This document shows positions 1-11,409 of a stretch of 64,000 nucleotides of DNA, piece by piece. This DNA is from Leptasterias polaris (taxonomy: Eukaryota; Echinodermata; Asteroidea; Forcipulatida; Asteriidae). Made by a program: the position numbers and the translations under genes. The notes below the pieces were generated by a model. That model was not told the origin of the DNA, searched no databases, and saw only the letters and a list, made by a program, of their open reading frames with translations. The DNA is taken from contig JAZGTN010000073.1 in NCBI GenBank assembly GCA_037783415.1, positions 682,001 to 746,000 on the forward strand. The letters are read 5' to 3'. The stretch's first letter is position 1. Every line of letters begins with the position of its first letter.

Positions 1-1150
1 CCGGCCACGTCCGCACCAGCTGCCCCTCCCTACGAGTCCTCCGGCAGACGAGACAACCAACAGTCCAAGGAGTCTCCGACACAGCCCACCTAATAGAGAC
101 TGGGAGATGGAAGCTTCCCTCACAACCAAAGACGTACCCACAGGGGTAAAAGGTAAACTGAAACCTTGCGTTTCGTATTGGAGAGATTACCTTAAAGCCA
201 GTCATTTTATACTGGATGTCATTGAATCAGGTTACAAGCTACCATTTTATTTGGAACCCCCGCCTGTATATCTGAAAAACAATAGATCTAGTTTAGATAA
301 TTCTCACTTTGCCGAGACAGCTATCACCGACTTGATTAGTAAAAAATGCATAGTTGAAACTTCCTCCATTCCTTATTGTTGTAACCCCCTGACAGTAGCA
401 GAAGGGAAGAAACTCCGCTTGGTGCTAGATTTGAGACACCCAAATAAATTTCTTTGGAAAACAAAATTCAAATACGAAGATTTGCACCATATTGCTCCAT
501 CCCTAGCTCAAGATCAATTTTATTTTTCATTTGACTTAGAATCGGGTTATCATCATGTTGATATATTTCCACCACACCAGAAATATCTAGGTTTGTCGTG
601 GCTTCACCTTGATTCAGTACTAAGATATTATACTTTCTCAGTTCTTCCTTTTGGTTTAAGCAGCGCCTGTCACCTATTCACCAAACTCAACAGACCTCTC
701 GTTAATTTCTGGCGCATGCAAAGAATCCAGGCATTTATGTACATAGATGATGGCCTCATTATATCATCTGACCTTAAATCCGCAATAGCAAACAGGTCCA
801 TCGTTCAAAACACGATCCGAAGCAGCGGTTTCATCAGAGAACAAGAACAACTATTTTTGTCCCCCCGTATCCCTCATAATACAGGTGTTCAAGCGCATCA
901 TTGAAAACAATGTAACCGGCACGATGGTCGTTCCGAATTGGCCCACAGGCTCATTCTGGCCGATAATATGCCCAGACGGCATACATTTCCACCCGAGTAT
1001 AAAGGATTCGAGACTAATGTACATTTCATTTAACCCTCCCTCTTTGGGATTAAATTCCGCATTCCAGATGAGCCCTTCTTTCTCGTGTCTGATCTTACGA
1101 TTCGAACACACGCATTCCTCTAGACCTCGGATCGTGCAATTTGCACATTG
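1..1150 (+). mobile_element. Decayed DIRS/Ngaro-like retroelement, internally deleted
   Basis: The left edge holds remains of a tyrosine-recombinase-type retrotransposon. Three pieces lie in the usual order. First, an open stretch from base 1 to a TAA at 91-93 could be the end of a gag-like ORF (hydrophilic, ends SPTQPT). Second comes the reverse transcriptase ORF at 107-904. Third, a short piece at about 885-1000 in another frame reads TMVVPNWPTGSFWP, resembling the C-terminal end of the RT/RNase H polyprotein of DIRS-like elements. The RNase H region that should separate the second and third pieces is missing, so the copy is deleted and frame-shifted. No recombinase ORF or terminal repeat is visible; the element may continue left of the window. 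The DIRS-like assignment rests on the RT motif pattern from memory of the family; a Gypsy-type origin is less likely. Confidence 0.7.
107..904 (+). pseudogene. Reverse transcriptase fragment of DIRS-like retrotransposon
   Basis: 265 codons from ATG to TGA. RT landmarks are in order: a pre-RT segment (YWRDYLKASHFILDVIESGY, residues ~24-43), LRLVLDLRHPNKFL at ~102-115, FSFDLESGYHHVDIF at ~139-153, LPFGLSSACHLFTKL at ~179-193 and the catalytic YIDDG at ~212-216. The catalytic pair of aspartates is present, so the palm domain itself looks intact. The protein leaves the RT fold soon after the YIDDG box, and the downstream RNase H part is deleted. It would have copied element RNA into DNA; as it stands it is probably non-functional. 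The family call comes from motif spacing and was not searched. Confidence 0.75.
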
Positions 1151-1431
1151 ATCCGGCTTTTACGGCCAGTGCCGATTTGTGTGCATTACTGAAACGGTTG
1201 TTTATAACCGTTGGAATTGTTGACATTCCAGCTTGGCCGTTTAGGCTTTACCCTTTTTTTGGCGTTTCTCATGGTATGTATGTAGGTTGCCAGGCAACAA
1301 GCAGCTCCACCATACCAGTTGTTCACAAATCGTTCTCCACTGTTTCTTAATTATTGTTGTCACAATTATGTGTTCATGAGGGAGATATAGACAAGAAAAC
1401 TATTTTCTTTCGGAAGTATGAAGAAAGAAAG
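1151..1431. other. Intergenic, nothing recognised
   Basis: Short open frames occur but none shows family resemblance or splice-site support. It may be the decayed 3' part of the retroelement on its left. Confidence 0.4.
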
Positions 1432-1528
1432 CTTGCTTCTCTTCACCCATGGGTAAATGGGTACCTGAGACAGATGGTTTAGTTAATGAATGAAATAAAT
1501 GGCCCAGTGACCACGGGTATTGCTGAAG
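1432..1528 (+). repeat. SINE body fragment (tRNA-Leu SINE, type 2)
   Basis: The string with 'cttctcttcaccca', 'gggtacctgag' and 'aaataaatggcccagtgacca' matches the body of the fuller copies at 53801-54150 and 46834-47085. The tRNA-like head is absent here. Confidence 0.7.
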
Positions 1529-1630
1529 CGGAAAATAATTATTTCAACATCCCTCCAGTACTCTTTACCAAGGGATTTTTTATGTTCATTAACCTGTGGA
1601 GTAATAACCAAAAGTACAGCCTGCCTTTAA

Positions 1631-2001
1631 AGGCACTGGACACGTTTGGTAATTACTCAAAATATATATTAGCATAAAAACTTACTTGGTCACCAGCAAC
1701 GGAGAGCTGTTGATAGTATAAAACATTGTGAGAAAACCACTCCCTCTGAAGTAACGTAGTTTTTGAGAAAGAGGTAACTTCTCACTAAAATAATAAAAGA
1801 CTTCATGCATGAAGCCTTTTATTAGCATCTGAAAGCACACAAAATTGTGCAACAAGGGTGTTTTTTCTTTCTTTATTTTCTTGCAACTTCGATGACCGAT
1901 TCAGCCCAAATTTTCACAGGTTTGTTATTTTATGCATAATGTTGGGATACACCGAGTGACAATACTGGTCTTTGACTAATTACCAAACATGTTCAGTGCC
2001 T
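1631..2001. mobile_element. piggyBac-type MITE, family A, with TTAA target duplication
   Basis: Non-autonomous DNA transposon of 371 bp. Terminal inverted repeats begin AGGCACTG and share GTTTGGTAATTA inside. Both ends are flanked by TTAA (1627-1630 and 2002-2005), the target preference of piggyBac-superfamily transposases. There is no ORF for a transposase. The outer ends resemble the copies at 8672, 18892 and 39688, but the internal part differs from theirs. Confidence 0.8.
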
Positions 2002-2349
2002 TTAAGACAATAGTAAGTTCAGTTATATACAGAATTTAACTATGGCAACAGAATTCACAAAAATTGTTATTTACCTTCATTGCAGCGACACACCCAGCTG
2101 GACACACCTCATTCGGTTGTTGCATGGTTGAACACGCGGCAGCAGCAGCCATCCTCGCTGGGTGTTGCGGCTCTGGTCCCACTGGTTGAGTTCGTAGGGG
2201 CATAATGTTCAGTACAGTCTTCGCCTGTCACATTTTCAATACAAAAAGGTCTCTTCTCCCTTGACATACAAGTAATAGAGCTTGCAAAAAAGCTCAACAA
2301 GAAATAAGCCCGCCTTGTGGAGGTATTTTCAACAAATTTACTTCAAGAG

Positions 2350-2485
2350 TCAGCCAGGCCTCTTCCCTGGAGCTCCCGTGACAGCTAGCTCAATAGCAAT
2401 GTCGGCAATTTCGTAGTTTTCAGTACTCAACTTCATGGCGGCTTCATACAGTAATTCACACGAACTGGGGCCATTTACAATGCTG
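2350..2485 (-). CDS. Candidate 3' terminal exon of an unknown gene
   Basis: Read on the minus strand, a good acceptor (TTTATTTTAG) at 2486-2495 is followed by 45 codons ending in TGA at 2350-2352. The peptide includes CELLYEAAMKLSTENYEIAD and ends TGAPGKRPG. The amphipathic, helix-like character and the acceptor position suggest a genuine last exon or a remnant of one. I do not recognise the family. No matching upstream exon was found between 2486 and 3500, so the rest of the gene would lie further away, be lost, or be hidden under repeats. Confidence 0.3.
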
Positions 2486-3577
2486 CTAAAATAAATGAAT
2501 ATCGACAGTTTGCTATGTTTCTAATTAGAAAAACGGGTGTTTTTTCAGTAGACGAGCAAGTGTTGAATAGTACATGTACGTGTCCGTTGATACCCGTGTA
2601 AAAACTACAGCACATGTTTCACCCACTGGCTTGTCCAAAACATGGCTTTGCATTTTAGGTATTAACAGAACACCTGCATAAACATGCGTAATCGTCTCAT
2701 TTGCATAACAAAGAAATTGGCAAATAGTTTGGCACAGTCTTGGCTTATAAATATAATGCAGGGAACTTCTACTAGATGCAGAGAAACTACAGAGGGAACA
2801 AAAAACATGCTGTGTGCTGTTTCTACGCTGTGGTACTCAATAAAGTCAACACGCAAAAAGGGCGTTAGACCGCAAATGTTTGATGTTTTTAGATAAGCCA
2901 TAATCATAATTACATCTCGTCACAAATAAGAACTATGAAGGCTTTAGACACATTTTCGGAAAACCTCAACAAATTTGAGCGGGAAAAACAGTGGTTTTTG
3001 CTGATGGCCGAAATCCCAACCTTCAATAACTGCTTCTGAAAAAGGATTCTGTAGCCTAAACTGGAGAAATCATGTAAATGCTTTAGCGCCCTCTGTTGAC
3101 AATGTAGTCAATCTCAGAGTCGATGCGTCATACACGTAGCCTGAACATCTGACGTCACACTTCGAGGCTCGTGAATAACACCAGATACCAGCCTGACCGG
3201 ATGTTGCCAGATGTACCTTAGACCTCGCCTTCATTTCACATGGAGATTCATACTCATAGTGAATAAAATAACGCTACATGATGTAACGTACCTTTATGCG
3301 CACGCTTCAGGCATTGAGCAATCTGACAAACTATACGCACCCGATTCGACTCACCGCATTACCTTGGGCCAATCATAACACAGAACTGATATGGAAAGCT
3401 TACGTCACAGCACATTTATCCAATGAAATCATTGTATGCAATGAAATCATCTTCTTGTACTTGTTCATGCCCTAAATTTAGTCCGGCTACATTTAAGGTA
3501 CATGCTTTAGGCTACAACAATTAGGCCTGAGCTACTTCGAGGTAAGGGCCGTATTAAGAGCCGGTGTCATAGGGAAA
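2486..3577. other. Intergenic, no gene seen
   Basis: Moderately AT-rich single-copy-looking DNA. Around 3360-3440 there are CCAAT-type strings and a TACGTCA motif, but no nearby exon can be tied to them. Confidence 0.4.
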
Positions 3578-3717
3578 TCTGTCCCCCGGAGATTCTGTCC
3601 CCAATATGGGAAATTAATGTGGTCTGGAGGAGGATGATTCAAAAGAGGGCGCTATCAAAAGCAGTTTGTACACAGTTCTCCATAAATTATGGGGGGACAG
3701 AATCTCCGGGGGACAGA
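3578..3717. mobile_element. Short MITE with perfect 25-bp terminal inverted repeats
   Basis: Bases 3578-3602 and 3693-3717 are exact reverse complements. Each contains CCCCCGGAGATTCTGTCCCC or its complement. The interior carries 'agagggcgctatc', also present in a diverged relative at about 18055-18165. No transposase is encoded. The superfamily is uncertain because no clean target duplication was found. Confidence 0.65.
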
Positions 3718-3781
3718 ATCTCCGTCCACACCTGCCGACATTTAGGTACAGCGTACGGGCTGCAATTAGGCATGGGCTACA

Positions 3782-3850
3782 TAATAATAATAATAATAAT
3801 AAACCGTTTTTGTATAGCGCATATCACTGTTAAGTCCCTAAGCGCTTTGG
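3782..3850 (-). repeat. LINE/SINE 3' tail fragment
   Basis: An (aat)n run followed by 'tatagcgcatatcac' and 'aagcgctttgg' is the reverse complement of the shared SINE and LINE tail (GCGCTATATAA then TTATTATTA) seen elsewhere in the window. Confidence 0.55.
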
Positions 3851-3960
3851 CAACGTGTACATACAGGGTAGGGGCTACATCAGGGCCGGGCTCCATCTAA
3901 ATTTAGGTATCGAGCTACATTTAGGTGCTACACAGGCGCCTGTGTGGGAACTTTACACAC

Positions 3961-4492
3961 CTATGTTCCAACACCCCTATGTTCCAACACCCCTATGTTC
4001 GAACACCCCTATGTTCGAACACCCCTATGTTACAATAACCCTATGTTCCAACACCCCTATGTTCCAACACCCCTATGTTCCAACACCCCTATGTTCCAAC
4101 ACCCCTATGTTCCAACACCCCTATGTTCCAACACCCCTATGTTCCAACACCCCTATGTTCCAACACCCCTATGTTCCAACACCCCTATGTTCCAACACCC
4201 CTATGTTCCAACACCCCTATGTTCCAACACCCCTATGTTCCAACACCCCTATGTTCCAACACCCCTATGTTCCAACACCCCTATGTTCCAACACCCCTAT
4301 GTTCCAACACCCCTATGTTCCAACACCCCTATGTTCCAACACCCCTATGTTCCAACACCCCTATGTTCCAACACCCCTATGTTCCAACACCCCTATGTTC
4401 CAACACCCCTATGTTCCAACACCCCTATGTTCCAACACCCCTATGTTCCAACACCCCTATGTTCCAACACCCCTATGTTCCAACACCCCTAT
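3961..4492. repeat. 16-bp minisatellite, about 33 copies
   Basis: The unit is ATGTTCCAACACCCCT. Early units at the left end vary (GTTCGAACACC, GTTACAATAACC); later ones are identical, which suggests recent expansion at the right side. Because 16 is not a multiple of 3, all three plus frames stay open and give long spurious ORFs of repeated residues. The array is followed directly by a dispersed repeat with telomere-like strings. Confidence 0.95.
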
Positions 4493-4600
4493 AATTCGAC
4501 ACCGCACGCGTATTTTTTTTTTTTACCCTAACCCCAAACCTACTTTTATTAATCACGAGGGTTTTTCGGCATATAAGAGCAGTCACCCTTTCGAGTGACA
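4493..4600 (+). repeat. Dispersed repeat with telomere-like motif
   Basis: 'taaccccaaacctac' followed by 'cacgagggtttttcgg' matches a second copy at 48461-48565 ('cttaaccccaaccctaaccc', then 'cacgaggggtttctgg'). Both copies lie at the right edge of a minisatellite. Confidence 0.6.
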
Positions 4601-6240
4601 TTGTTTTGCCAAATGGAAAGAGCTGCTTTCTGGAAATAAATATTGAAGGACGAGGACCATGGGATGAAAATCCACATTTTCTTTTGCATGGTGTAGAGAA
4701 AATTATGCAAAAGTAAGCAAAATATAATGCAGCTTTTTTTTATAGGCTCGTCTTGTTTTTGTGACTCTTTGATTTACTTTTGTGTTAAGTAATAGTCTAA
4801 TTGCAATGTCCAAAGGTTTTCGATGTAAATGTTTTAAAGCTGTTTTCAATGGATACCAAATTGCATGCGTTTCCGCAATCCCCATGATGACTAAATAAGT
4901 GAAATTGAATTGCATTGAATTGTGACAATTCTAATGAAATTTTGCTTCTGTCTGTTTCAAATTAACCCTTCCCAAACCAACCACACCTGCTCTCGTTTCG
5001 CTCCAGTTTATTAATTGAAAATATGTGAGCCGTTGGTGAGCCCTTTAGCGTTTTTTTAATATAGATCTACTCTTCACTGTTTTGACTGCGGTGCAAAGGG
5101 TTCGACCGACTCGAACGAAAACCTGACCTCTCAACGAACGAAAAAAAAGGTTACCCCAATCACCATGACGAAAAAAGGGAGGTTCTTATGTTAGTTGATC
5201 TTAATCAGTAACGATAAACACCAAACCCAAGAAAATAAAAACAGGATTCTGTTTCCAAAACACAACCGCCAAAGAGAAATGTTTGTCGTGGGAACAGTAC
5301 TCGTTGGTTTCGGATTGAGCTGTATAACGAAACAAAACATCCCTCTAAGTTAGTTGGGCAACAATGTCAATACTCAATGAGGAGACGATTTGGGAGCCCC
5401 CCCCCCCCCTCCCCCTCCCCCCCCCCCCCCCCCCCCCCCAAAAAGGTAGGTGATTGAACCAGATGCAATTCACGCAACGCTGGAGATAAAAACCAAACCA
5501 CTTGAGAAGGTTTGATCACCTCGTTAGTCTTGTTCCAAGGCGTTAGATTTCTATTTGGGCTTTATTTTTTGGGGTGGTCATGGATACATACAATATAAAA
5601 TACACAAGACCAAAAGACAATGTTATTTTGTATGTTTCGGATTTTGCATGTGTTTGTATTTTGTGTTTTGTCCGTGGCATATGCGACAGTTTTTGTTTTC
5701 TTTTGGTTTTTTTTAAACAGCATCATCTTTAAAAAATTGTTCAGAGAAAATAAATCTGTAAAAAACTTGCTGTCGGCGAAAAATGGGCCATGCAACTTTA
5801 AAATGACTTCCCCAAAATCACTGTTGATTGCTCCGAGTCAAGCCATTCGAATATAAATAGCCAAGTACATGTAGGCCCTACTTTAATGTAAACAAAAACC
5901 CCAACACAACAAACTTTCGTTGAAAACAATAGGTTGGAATAAACTTCTTAGAAGTCAGTGATGTACCCTTGAAAGACATCTTAAGAAAGTACCAATTCTG
6001 TGCATTTCGGTGAATGGTGTTTGGTCCGGAGGTGCCCCTCCATCACCCGGCCTCCTTTTCAAAACCTATTTCCCTAAACAAAAATGGCCGACTCGTTAAT
6101 GAATTAATCTTCCATGTAATACAATGCTTTTGCACCCTATATAGCGCACTCCTGCTTTTTTTCAGAATGACGGCGCCAACGGGGGCAGTGGCCAATATCA
6201 ACATTGACACATAGTGGCGCGCGCGGCAGGGATAGGTCAC
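4601..6240. other. Intergenic; homopolymer C tract, no gene seen
   Basis: No ORF with family resemblance or splice support. A nearly pure C run occupies about 5397-5439. Otherwise this is AT-rich DNA. Confidence 0.5.
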
Positions 6241-6689
6241 GCGGAGACATTGTCCACTGTTTGCCTAGATCAGATAAAACGTCCCTCTCTCTTTATTAAT
6301 TGTTTTAAAATGATATTCCGACCTATCAGGTGACGTTGCTCGTGACCGTTCGGTGTGAAACAGAGTTGCCGATGAAAGCGTCTGAGAGGTGATTTATCAT
6401 GCGGTTTTGAAAATGTAGTAAACTGCATCGCCTCCGATCTGCTTACTCCGTGTAATGTTACACTTGTGCTCACTCCAGTTTTTGTGTTGGGCTATTGGCA
6501 GTGTCGTAAGTTACGTTGATGTGTAAAGCTCTTCGAAAAATACTACCACGCCTTATCGGTCAGAATTTGGCGCCAACTGAGAGATAATACTTCTGCCGTA
6601 AATACATAGTGGAACGAACACTCACAGTTGGCCCATTCCTTGCAGTCTCAATCGTGAAGCGACATAACCGTCATTTTGGAGGAAAGAAA

Positions 6690-6725
6690 CCACTTTATTT
6701 CAGGGAAATTCTGTGATTAATAAAG
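6690..6725 (+). promoter_or_regulatory. FoxL2 5' leader with possible 5'-UTR splice acceptor
   Basis: The leader contains CACTTTATTTCAG ending at 6703, a plausible 3' splice site 22 bases before the ATG. A non-coding first exon upstream is therefore possible but not shown. No convincing TATA box was found. Confidence 0.3.
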
Positions 6726-7799
6726 ATGGACGCCTATCACCACCAGGATGCCAGGCCGTCTCTCCTGCGTACGTTCGTGACTTCAGTGGGGTGCCCGCCA
6801 ACTGCATGCGGGCCGACAATTATCAAGCCTGAACCCCGGGAGTCTAGCGGTGTGGCGTCCGGTAATTGCAACCGTTCGGATGAAGGAGTGGAGAGGGAGT
6901 TAACAACGGTTGGCAGTACAGCCACGGGTAGCTCAGCCACGATGAAAGAGGAAACATCTGATGATAAGCCGGACCCAGCGGACAAACCTCCATACTCTTA
7001 TGTCGCCCTGATTGCTATGGCCATCAAAGAAGCGCAGGACAGGCGGCGCACACTCAGTCAAATATATCAGTACATCGTCAACAAGTTTCCCTACTACGAG
7101 AAAAACAAGAAGGGGTGGCAAAACTCAATCAGACATAACTTGAGCCTCAACGAGTGTTTTGTGAAGATACCACGTGAAGGAGGTGGCGAGAGGAAGGGAA
7201 ACTTTTGGACTCTTGACCCGGCTTATGACGATATGTTTGAGAAAGGGAACTACCGTAGGAGGCGGAGAATGCGACGGCCTCACCGGACCTTGGATCTGTC
7301 CATGTTGGAGAAGCCCTACCTCGGCGCCGACCCTCAGTATCCCTACCACCTCACCACTAAGTATCTACACCCTTCCTACACCAACTGGGGTGTTTCACAC
7401 CATCAGGTACCGGTCAACCAGTCTCCACCTCACTACACGTACACCTCCTGCCAAGTAGCCGCTGCAGCAGCAGCGGCCGCCGCGGCTAACACCCCCCGTG
7501 GAATGTCTCACAATCACGGCGTCTCATCCCCTCAGCTCCCGGTAACGGTTCCAACTGTCCAGCCGGCACACCACTACGGACAAATGCAAATCCACCACCA
7601 GCCCGTGGCGTTTCCGAGCCCCGTTGGATCACCGTATTCTTCCGGTGCTCAGATGGCTCCTGTGCCGACGATGGGACCGGGAAGTCCTGGGCCGACTGGA
7701 GGATTTGAAGACGGCAGTTTATCTGTGAGTTTTTCCACGCCCTTTGCTAGCTACCACGCCCCGTGTAGGAGACAACCAGATGGGTTACCATATTATTGA
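6726..7799 (+). CDS. FoxL2: Forkhead transcription factor FoxL2, single exon
   Basis: 357 residues, ATG to TGA, with no intron in the coding region, as in vertebrate FOXL2. The forkhead (winged-helix) DNA-binding domain spans residues ~86-178: it opens [14 protein letters not shown], carries recognition-helix residues [15 protein letters not shown] (131-145), and ends with GNFWTLDP and the basic [15 protein letters not shown]. The block [20 protein letters not shown] and the stretch [16 protein letters not shown] are FoxL2-type rather than FoxL1-type. IKPE (33-36) and MKEE (73-76) match the sumoylation consensus. A run of ten alanines lies at ~245-254, shorter than the human tract of 14. The protein is nuclear; in animals FoxL2 acts in gonad (ovary/somatic) and mesodermal gene control. 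It is transcribed toward COPB2, with a poly(A) signal at 8412. Identification is firm; the role in this species is inferred. Confidence 0.97.
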   Translation: MDAYHHQDARPSLLRTFVTSVGCPPTACGPTIIKPEPRESSGVASGNCNRSDEGVERELTTVGSTATGSSATMKEETSDDKPDPADKPPYSYVALIAMAIKEAQDRRRTLSQIYQYIVNKFPYYEKNKKGWQNSIRHNLSLNECFVKIPREGGGERKGNFWTLDPAYDDMFEKGNYRRRRRMRRPHRTLDLSMLEKPYLGADPQYPYHLTTKYLHPSYTNWGVSHHQVPVNQSPPHYTYTSCQVAAAAAAAAAANTPRGMSHNHGVSSPQLPVTVPTVQPAHHYGQMQIHHQPVAFPSPVGSPYSSGAQMAPVPTMGPGSPGPTGGFEDGSLSVSFSTPFASYHAPCRRQPDGLPYY

Positions 7800-8435
7800 A
7801 AATCAAACTTAGGAAAGTCTGAAAATAGTATCGTTCGCAGCTTCCAGAAGTTCCCGCTTGTTTGTCTGTACTGTAAAACGTTTATTTGGTTCTTTGCATA
7901 TTTCATTTAGTGTGGGAGACTCTGCGAACGTCAACGCTGAGCTTTTTTTCACAGGGAATTTGACGCATTTACGAAAGATAAATGTGAAGGTTAAAGCAAA
8001 AATATTTGTCCATAATGAAAAAAGAGACTGTTTTAGTCAATAACCACATGTTGACATGTGTTTTACATTTTGTATGGATGATTTCATCATTGTTTGTAAC
8101 GAATGTTGTCGATAAATTGTCTTTTCCGTTTCAATTATTAGAAATTTCTATAAACTTAACTGTTCGGATGTCCTGGTTTAAGCTTACGGATTCGGGCGTA
8201 AAAGGGCAATTGTTTTAAAAGTTGTTTTATATTTATTTCTGAAAACAGCAACTTTTATAACTTTTGTTTCCCAAACGGTTTAGCTTCTTACCTGCAAAGT
8301 GAACCTATTCCTTTTGGGAAGCCGGCAAAAGACGAAATAATATAATACTAACTCAATGGCATAACACTGGGCTTATGTCACTTACTTTCAGTTAAAATGT
8401 TTTATTTTTGAAATAAAGTCAAGTCGAAAACAGTG
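7800..8435 (+). other. FoxL2 3' UTR with poly(A) signal
   Basis: AT-rich sequence following the stop, without repeats. AATAAA at 8412-8417 is the first canonical poly(A) signal on this strand, giving a 3' UTR of roughly 630 bases. The exact cleavage site cannot be read from sequence. Confidence 0.55.
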
Positions 8436-8671
8436 ATAATGGGAATTGTGTAAAACGCAACGTACCAATTGAACATAGGATTGTATACACATTATGGTGT
8501 GATGTAAGACTTTCCTAAAGTAAGCCCCACTCTCAAGCCTTATTATTTGCAATGTATGCGAAATTATTGGATGGTTCTTTCTGTATTGAACTCACAAATG
8601 ATTTAGTTTATTTAAAAGAAACTATAATGTTAGCTGGTGACGTAAGTTGGCACATGAAAGACGATTTTTAA

Positions 8672-9031
8672 AGGGTCTGTATACGTTTGGTAATGACTCT
8701 GAAAATTAATAGCAATAAAAACTTACTTGGTAAGAAGTACAGCAGCTTTGGATAGTATAATACATTTTGAGAAACTTTTCACTTCGAGGTTTTACGGTTA
8801 TGGAAAAATATATTTTTACCTCAACAAAATTTAATCCGAGAAGCGTTACGGCCGTAACGCTTCTCAGATTGTGTATTCCTAAAGGGAAATATTCTTCATG
8901 CGTGGGAAATATTCGCTCCGGTTTTTCGGTGACATCTCAAAAAAGCGACCACCTTTTTGAAGTGAAATTTTCACAGGTTAGTTTTATTGTATATAAAAGT
9001 AGGCTCCAATTACCAAACGTGTCCAGCACCT
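8672..9031 (+). mobile_element. piggyBac-type MITE, family A copy 2
   Basis: Flanked by TTAA at 8668-8671 and 9032-9035. Ends AGGGTCTGTATACGTTTGG and its inverted counterpart ACGTGTCCAGCACC. A central palindrome (GAAGCGTTACGGCCGTAACGCTTC, 20+ bp, near 8841-8864) is shared in diverged form with the copies at 18892 and 39688. The right terminus plus the TTAA is repeated once more just downstream (to about 9062). Confidence 0.8.
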
Positions 9032-9309
9032 TTAACTAACATAAAAGTGTCCAGCACCTTTAACTAACACGGTCTGTACAATTAATTTCAATATAAATTT
9101 AGCGACAGGAGTTGTTTATCTGGTTGTTACATGCGTTTCATGATACATTTTGAGTTTTAAAGGTGGAGATTTCGAACACATGATTTTACTGTGTAATTGT
9201 AAAACATTTTTGACACCCAATATTATTTCAAATTCTTGGCAAAACTTCCGTTATACACACTTTTCAATACACACAAGCCGGGTTTACTATTTTCAGCGGG
9301 ATCAGTTAA

Positions 9310-9593
9310 AGGGACACGTTGCCTTGGATCGGGCGAGTTGGGCTATGAAAAGCGTTTGTAACCGTTTGTTATAAAATGCATGGTTAGAAAGATGTTTTAA
9401 AAGTAGAATACAATGATCCACACAAATATGCCTCGAAATTGCGTGGTTTTCCTTTTACATCGTGAACTAACACGGCACGCCATTTTGTGGAGTCAAACTT
9501 TTAAAACATTTTTCTAACCATATTCATTTTAAAACAAACGGTTACAAACGCTTTTCATAGACCAACTCGCCCGATCCAAGGCAACGTGTCCCT
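9310..9593. mobile_element. Fold-back MITE, family C copy 1
   Basis: Flanked by TTAA (9306-9309, 9594-9597). The arms begin GGGACACGTTGCCTTGGATC and are inverted over ~100 bp at the outer ends. The right arm is more diverged and shorter than in the copy at 13379-13757. Confidence 0.8.
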
Positions 9594-9597
9594 TTAA

Positions 9598-10832
9598 TTT
9601 GTCAGTTCATAATATTTGTCTGCCAGACCGTTTGCACTGGTCCACATATTTTATGCTTTTCTGGCAACGTTGTCAGTTCTACAATATATATCTTTTAGAA
9701 ACGATGAACTGGCCAGACAAAACCATTTGGTGAGAATTTTGACACACGGTCCTCGGGAGTTTTAACTGGCATTTGGCCAGTGGACCCTTGTTACGGGAGA
9801 ACGCCGACAAGACACTCACGGTATAAATAGTTATAATAACCTTTAGTTGGAACGGAATTGTTCTCATTTTAAAAGCATTCGTTTGTGTTTTGTTTTTGTT
9901 TGTTTTTATCTCATTGGGGTGGGGGGGGGGGGACACAAAGGTTCTTAGCGGGAGGAGCCTGCACCAATGCCCCCGATCATCCGATGGTTACCGTCCATTT
10001 TACCCACTGTCGCCGATCATTCATAGGCAGGGCGGACAAAAACAGTCTGTTCCCTTTTTAAGATATGGCAAATTGAAGTTCCACTACGTTTGTGTCCTCC
10101 GGGAACATGACCTGCGGGGAAAATACCCCGTCACTAAAAAAACGTTATAGTGGTTCTGTAGTTAACTATGAGGTGCTGCACTGGACCGATATTGTTATAT
10201 TACAGCTTGTCTAGCTTATTATATAAACAAACTAGACTATTCACAAAATACGTAAAGAGAATTGTAAATATTCTGCACAAACACAAAATCGCTAAACTAT
10301 ATATCAATGCCATGCTTTATCAACACTTATATTTATTTAAGAAGTTAAGAAGGTAATGCTTTCTTGTAAAGATTGAAATGCAATCGGGGGAATTAAACTC
10401 AAAACCTTACATTTTAAATGGCTGATTTTATAGAATAAGCTGAACTTCCAACTTTGTAGAACCAAATATCCACCATTCATCCAATCTGTTTTAAAATATC
10501 CTGAAGTTGTTACACTGCAGAAACTGTGACATTATTCGATACTTTGCAAAAAGCACCAACCGTGTTTTTGTGAGAGTAGATGTACACATTTTGGGTTTTT
10601 TCAATTTTACTTTTCTTTGTAAATATTTATAACATCTTATAAGTTATATGCTTTTGTAACCTACTTTTATCACGACTGTACTGTGACAATATTATTCGAT
10701 TATGTTTTAAGGGTTTAAAACATCGGTTTCGCAAATGTGAATATTGTTTTGGGGTTTCTAATTTTAAACACAATTCAATCATCAAGTTTTAGACCACAAG
10801 GTAAACTGTCACTGCGGGGTAAATTTCGAATA
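9598..10832. other. Intergenic, no gene seen
   Basis: AT-rich DNA with a G run near 9917-9931. Short open frames have no recognisable features. Confidence 0.45.
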
Positions 10833-10937
10833 ATTTAGGGTTGAACAAAGAAAAAATTACTTGCAGCACATCAATCCGGAGGCCGCAGGTTCACGTTCCG
10901 CTCTAGTCAATTTTTCTTTGGTCAACATTATACAATA
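10833..10937. repeat. Fragment of tRNA-like element G
   Basis: It holds the tRNA-like 3' half ('caatccggagg' ... 'ccgctctagtcaatttttct') between inverted flanks 'gggttgaacaaag' and 'ctttggtcaac'. Fuller copies lie at 30397, 57302 and 60414. Confidence 0.55.
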
Positions 10938-11069
10938 TGACTGGTTTTCGATTAAGTCGATTTTGTAAATGGAATGTAAAACATTGGTTTTGAAAATGCG
11001 AACATTCTTTTCAGGTTTCTGGCTTCCAAATATGCTTTATATTACTTGATTTTCGATTATTTGAGATTT

Positions 11070-11350
11070 CTAAGGATATGCACACATATTAGATTGACAA
11101 TATAGCGTAATTTTTCACATGCACATAATTTTACATGGTTATACGAAGATGGTCATGGTGGAAAACTTTCATTGAAATATTTTGGCCTGAAATGCTATTT
11201 GCTTTTGATAAATAAATTTAACAATTAGTTTTGATCTCGCGAGTCCAACACTCGATGTTTGAAAACAAATGACAAGTTTTTACCACTACTTTCTCGTGAT
11301 TCCGATGACTGATTGAGCTCAAACTTTCACAGGTTTGGGGTTTTTTTCCT
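11070..11350 (+). repeat. Partial MITE, family B
   Basis: It contains the family B internal strings 'gaagatggtcatggtgg', 'ctcgatgtttgaaaac' and 'gagctcaaactttcacaggt', but lacks clean termini. Confidence 0.6.
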
Positions 11351-11409
11351 TCTCGTCAGACGCAAAGAACAACAAGTTGAAATTAAATATTAGATTGCAT
11401 ATCGTTTAA

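Noticed and set aside
2109..2300. Cys-rich minus-strand ORF (CIENVTGEDC, DGCCCRVF)
   Set aside because: It recalls a receptor ectodomain, but the frame ends in TGA before any donor, and the cysteine pattern could not be matched to a family.
3855..4598. Long overlapping plus-strand ORFs of HPYVPTPLCSNT-like repeats
   Set aside because: They are produced by the 16-bp minisatellite in all three frames; no start context, signal peptide or flanking coding sequence supports a protein.
6737..7458. ORFs overlapping FoxL2 in other frames and on the minus strand
   Set aside because: Shadows of the FoxL2 coding region caused by its GC-rich codon use.
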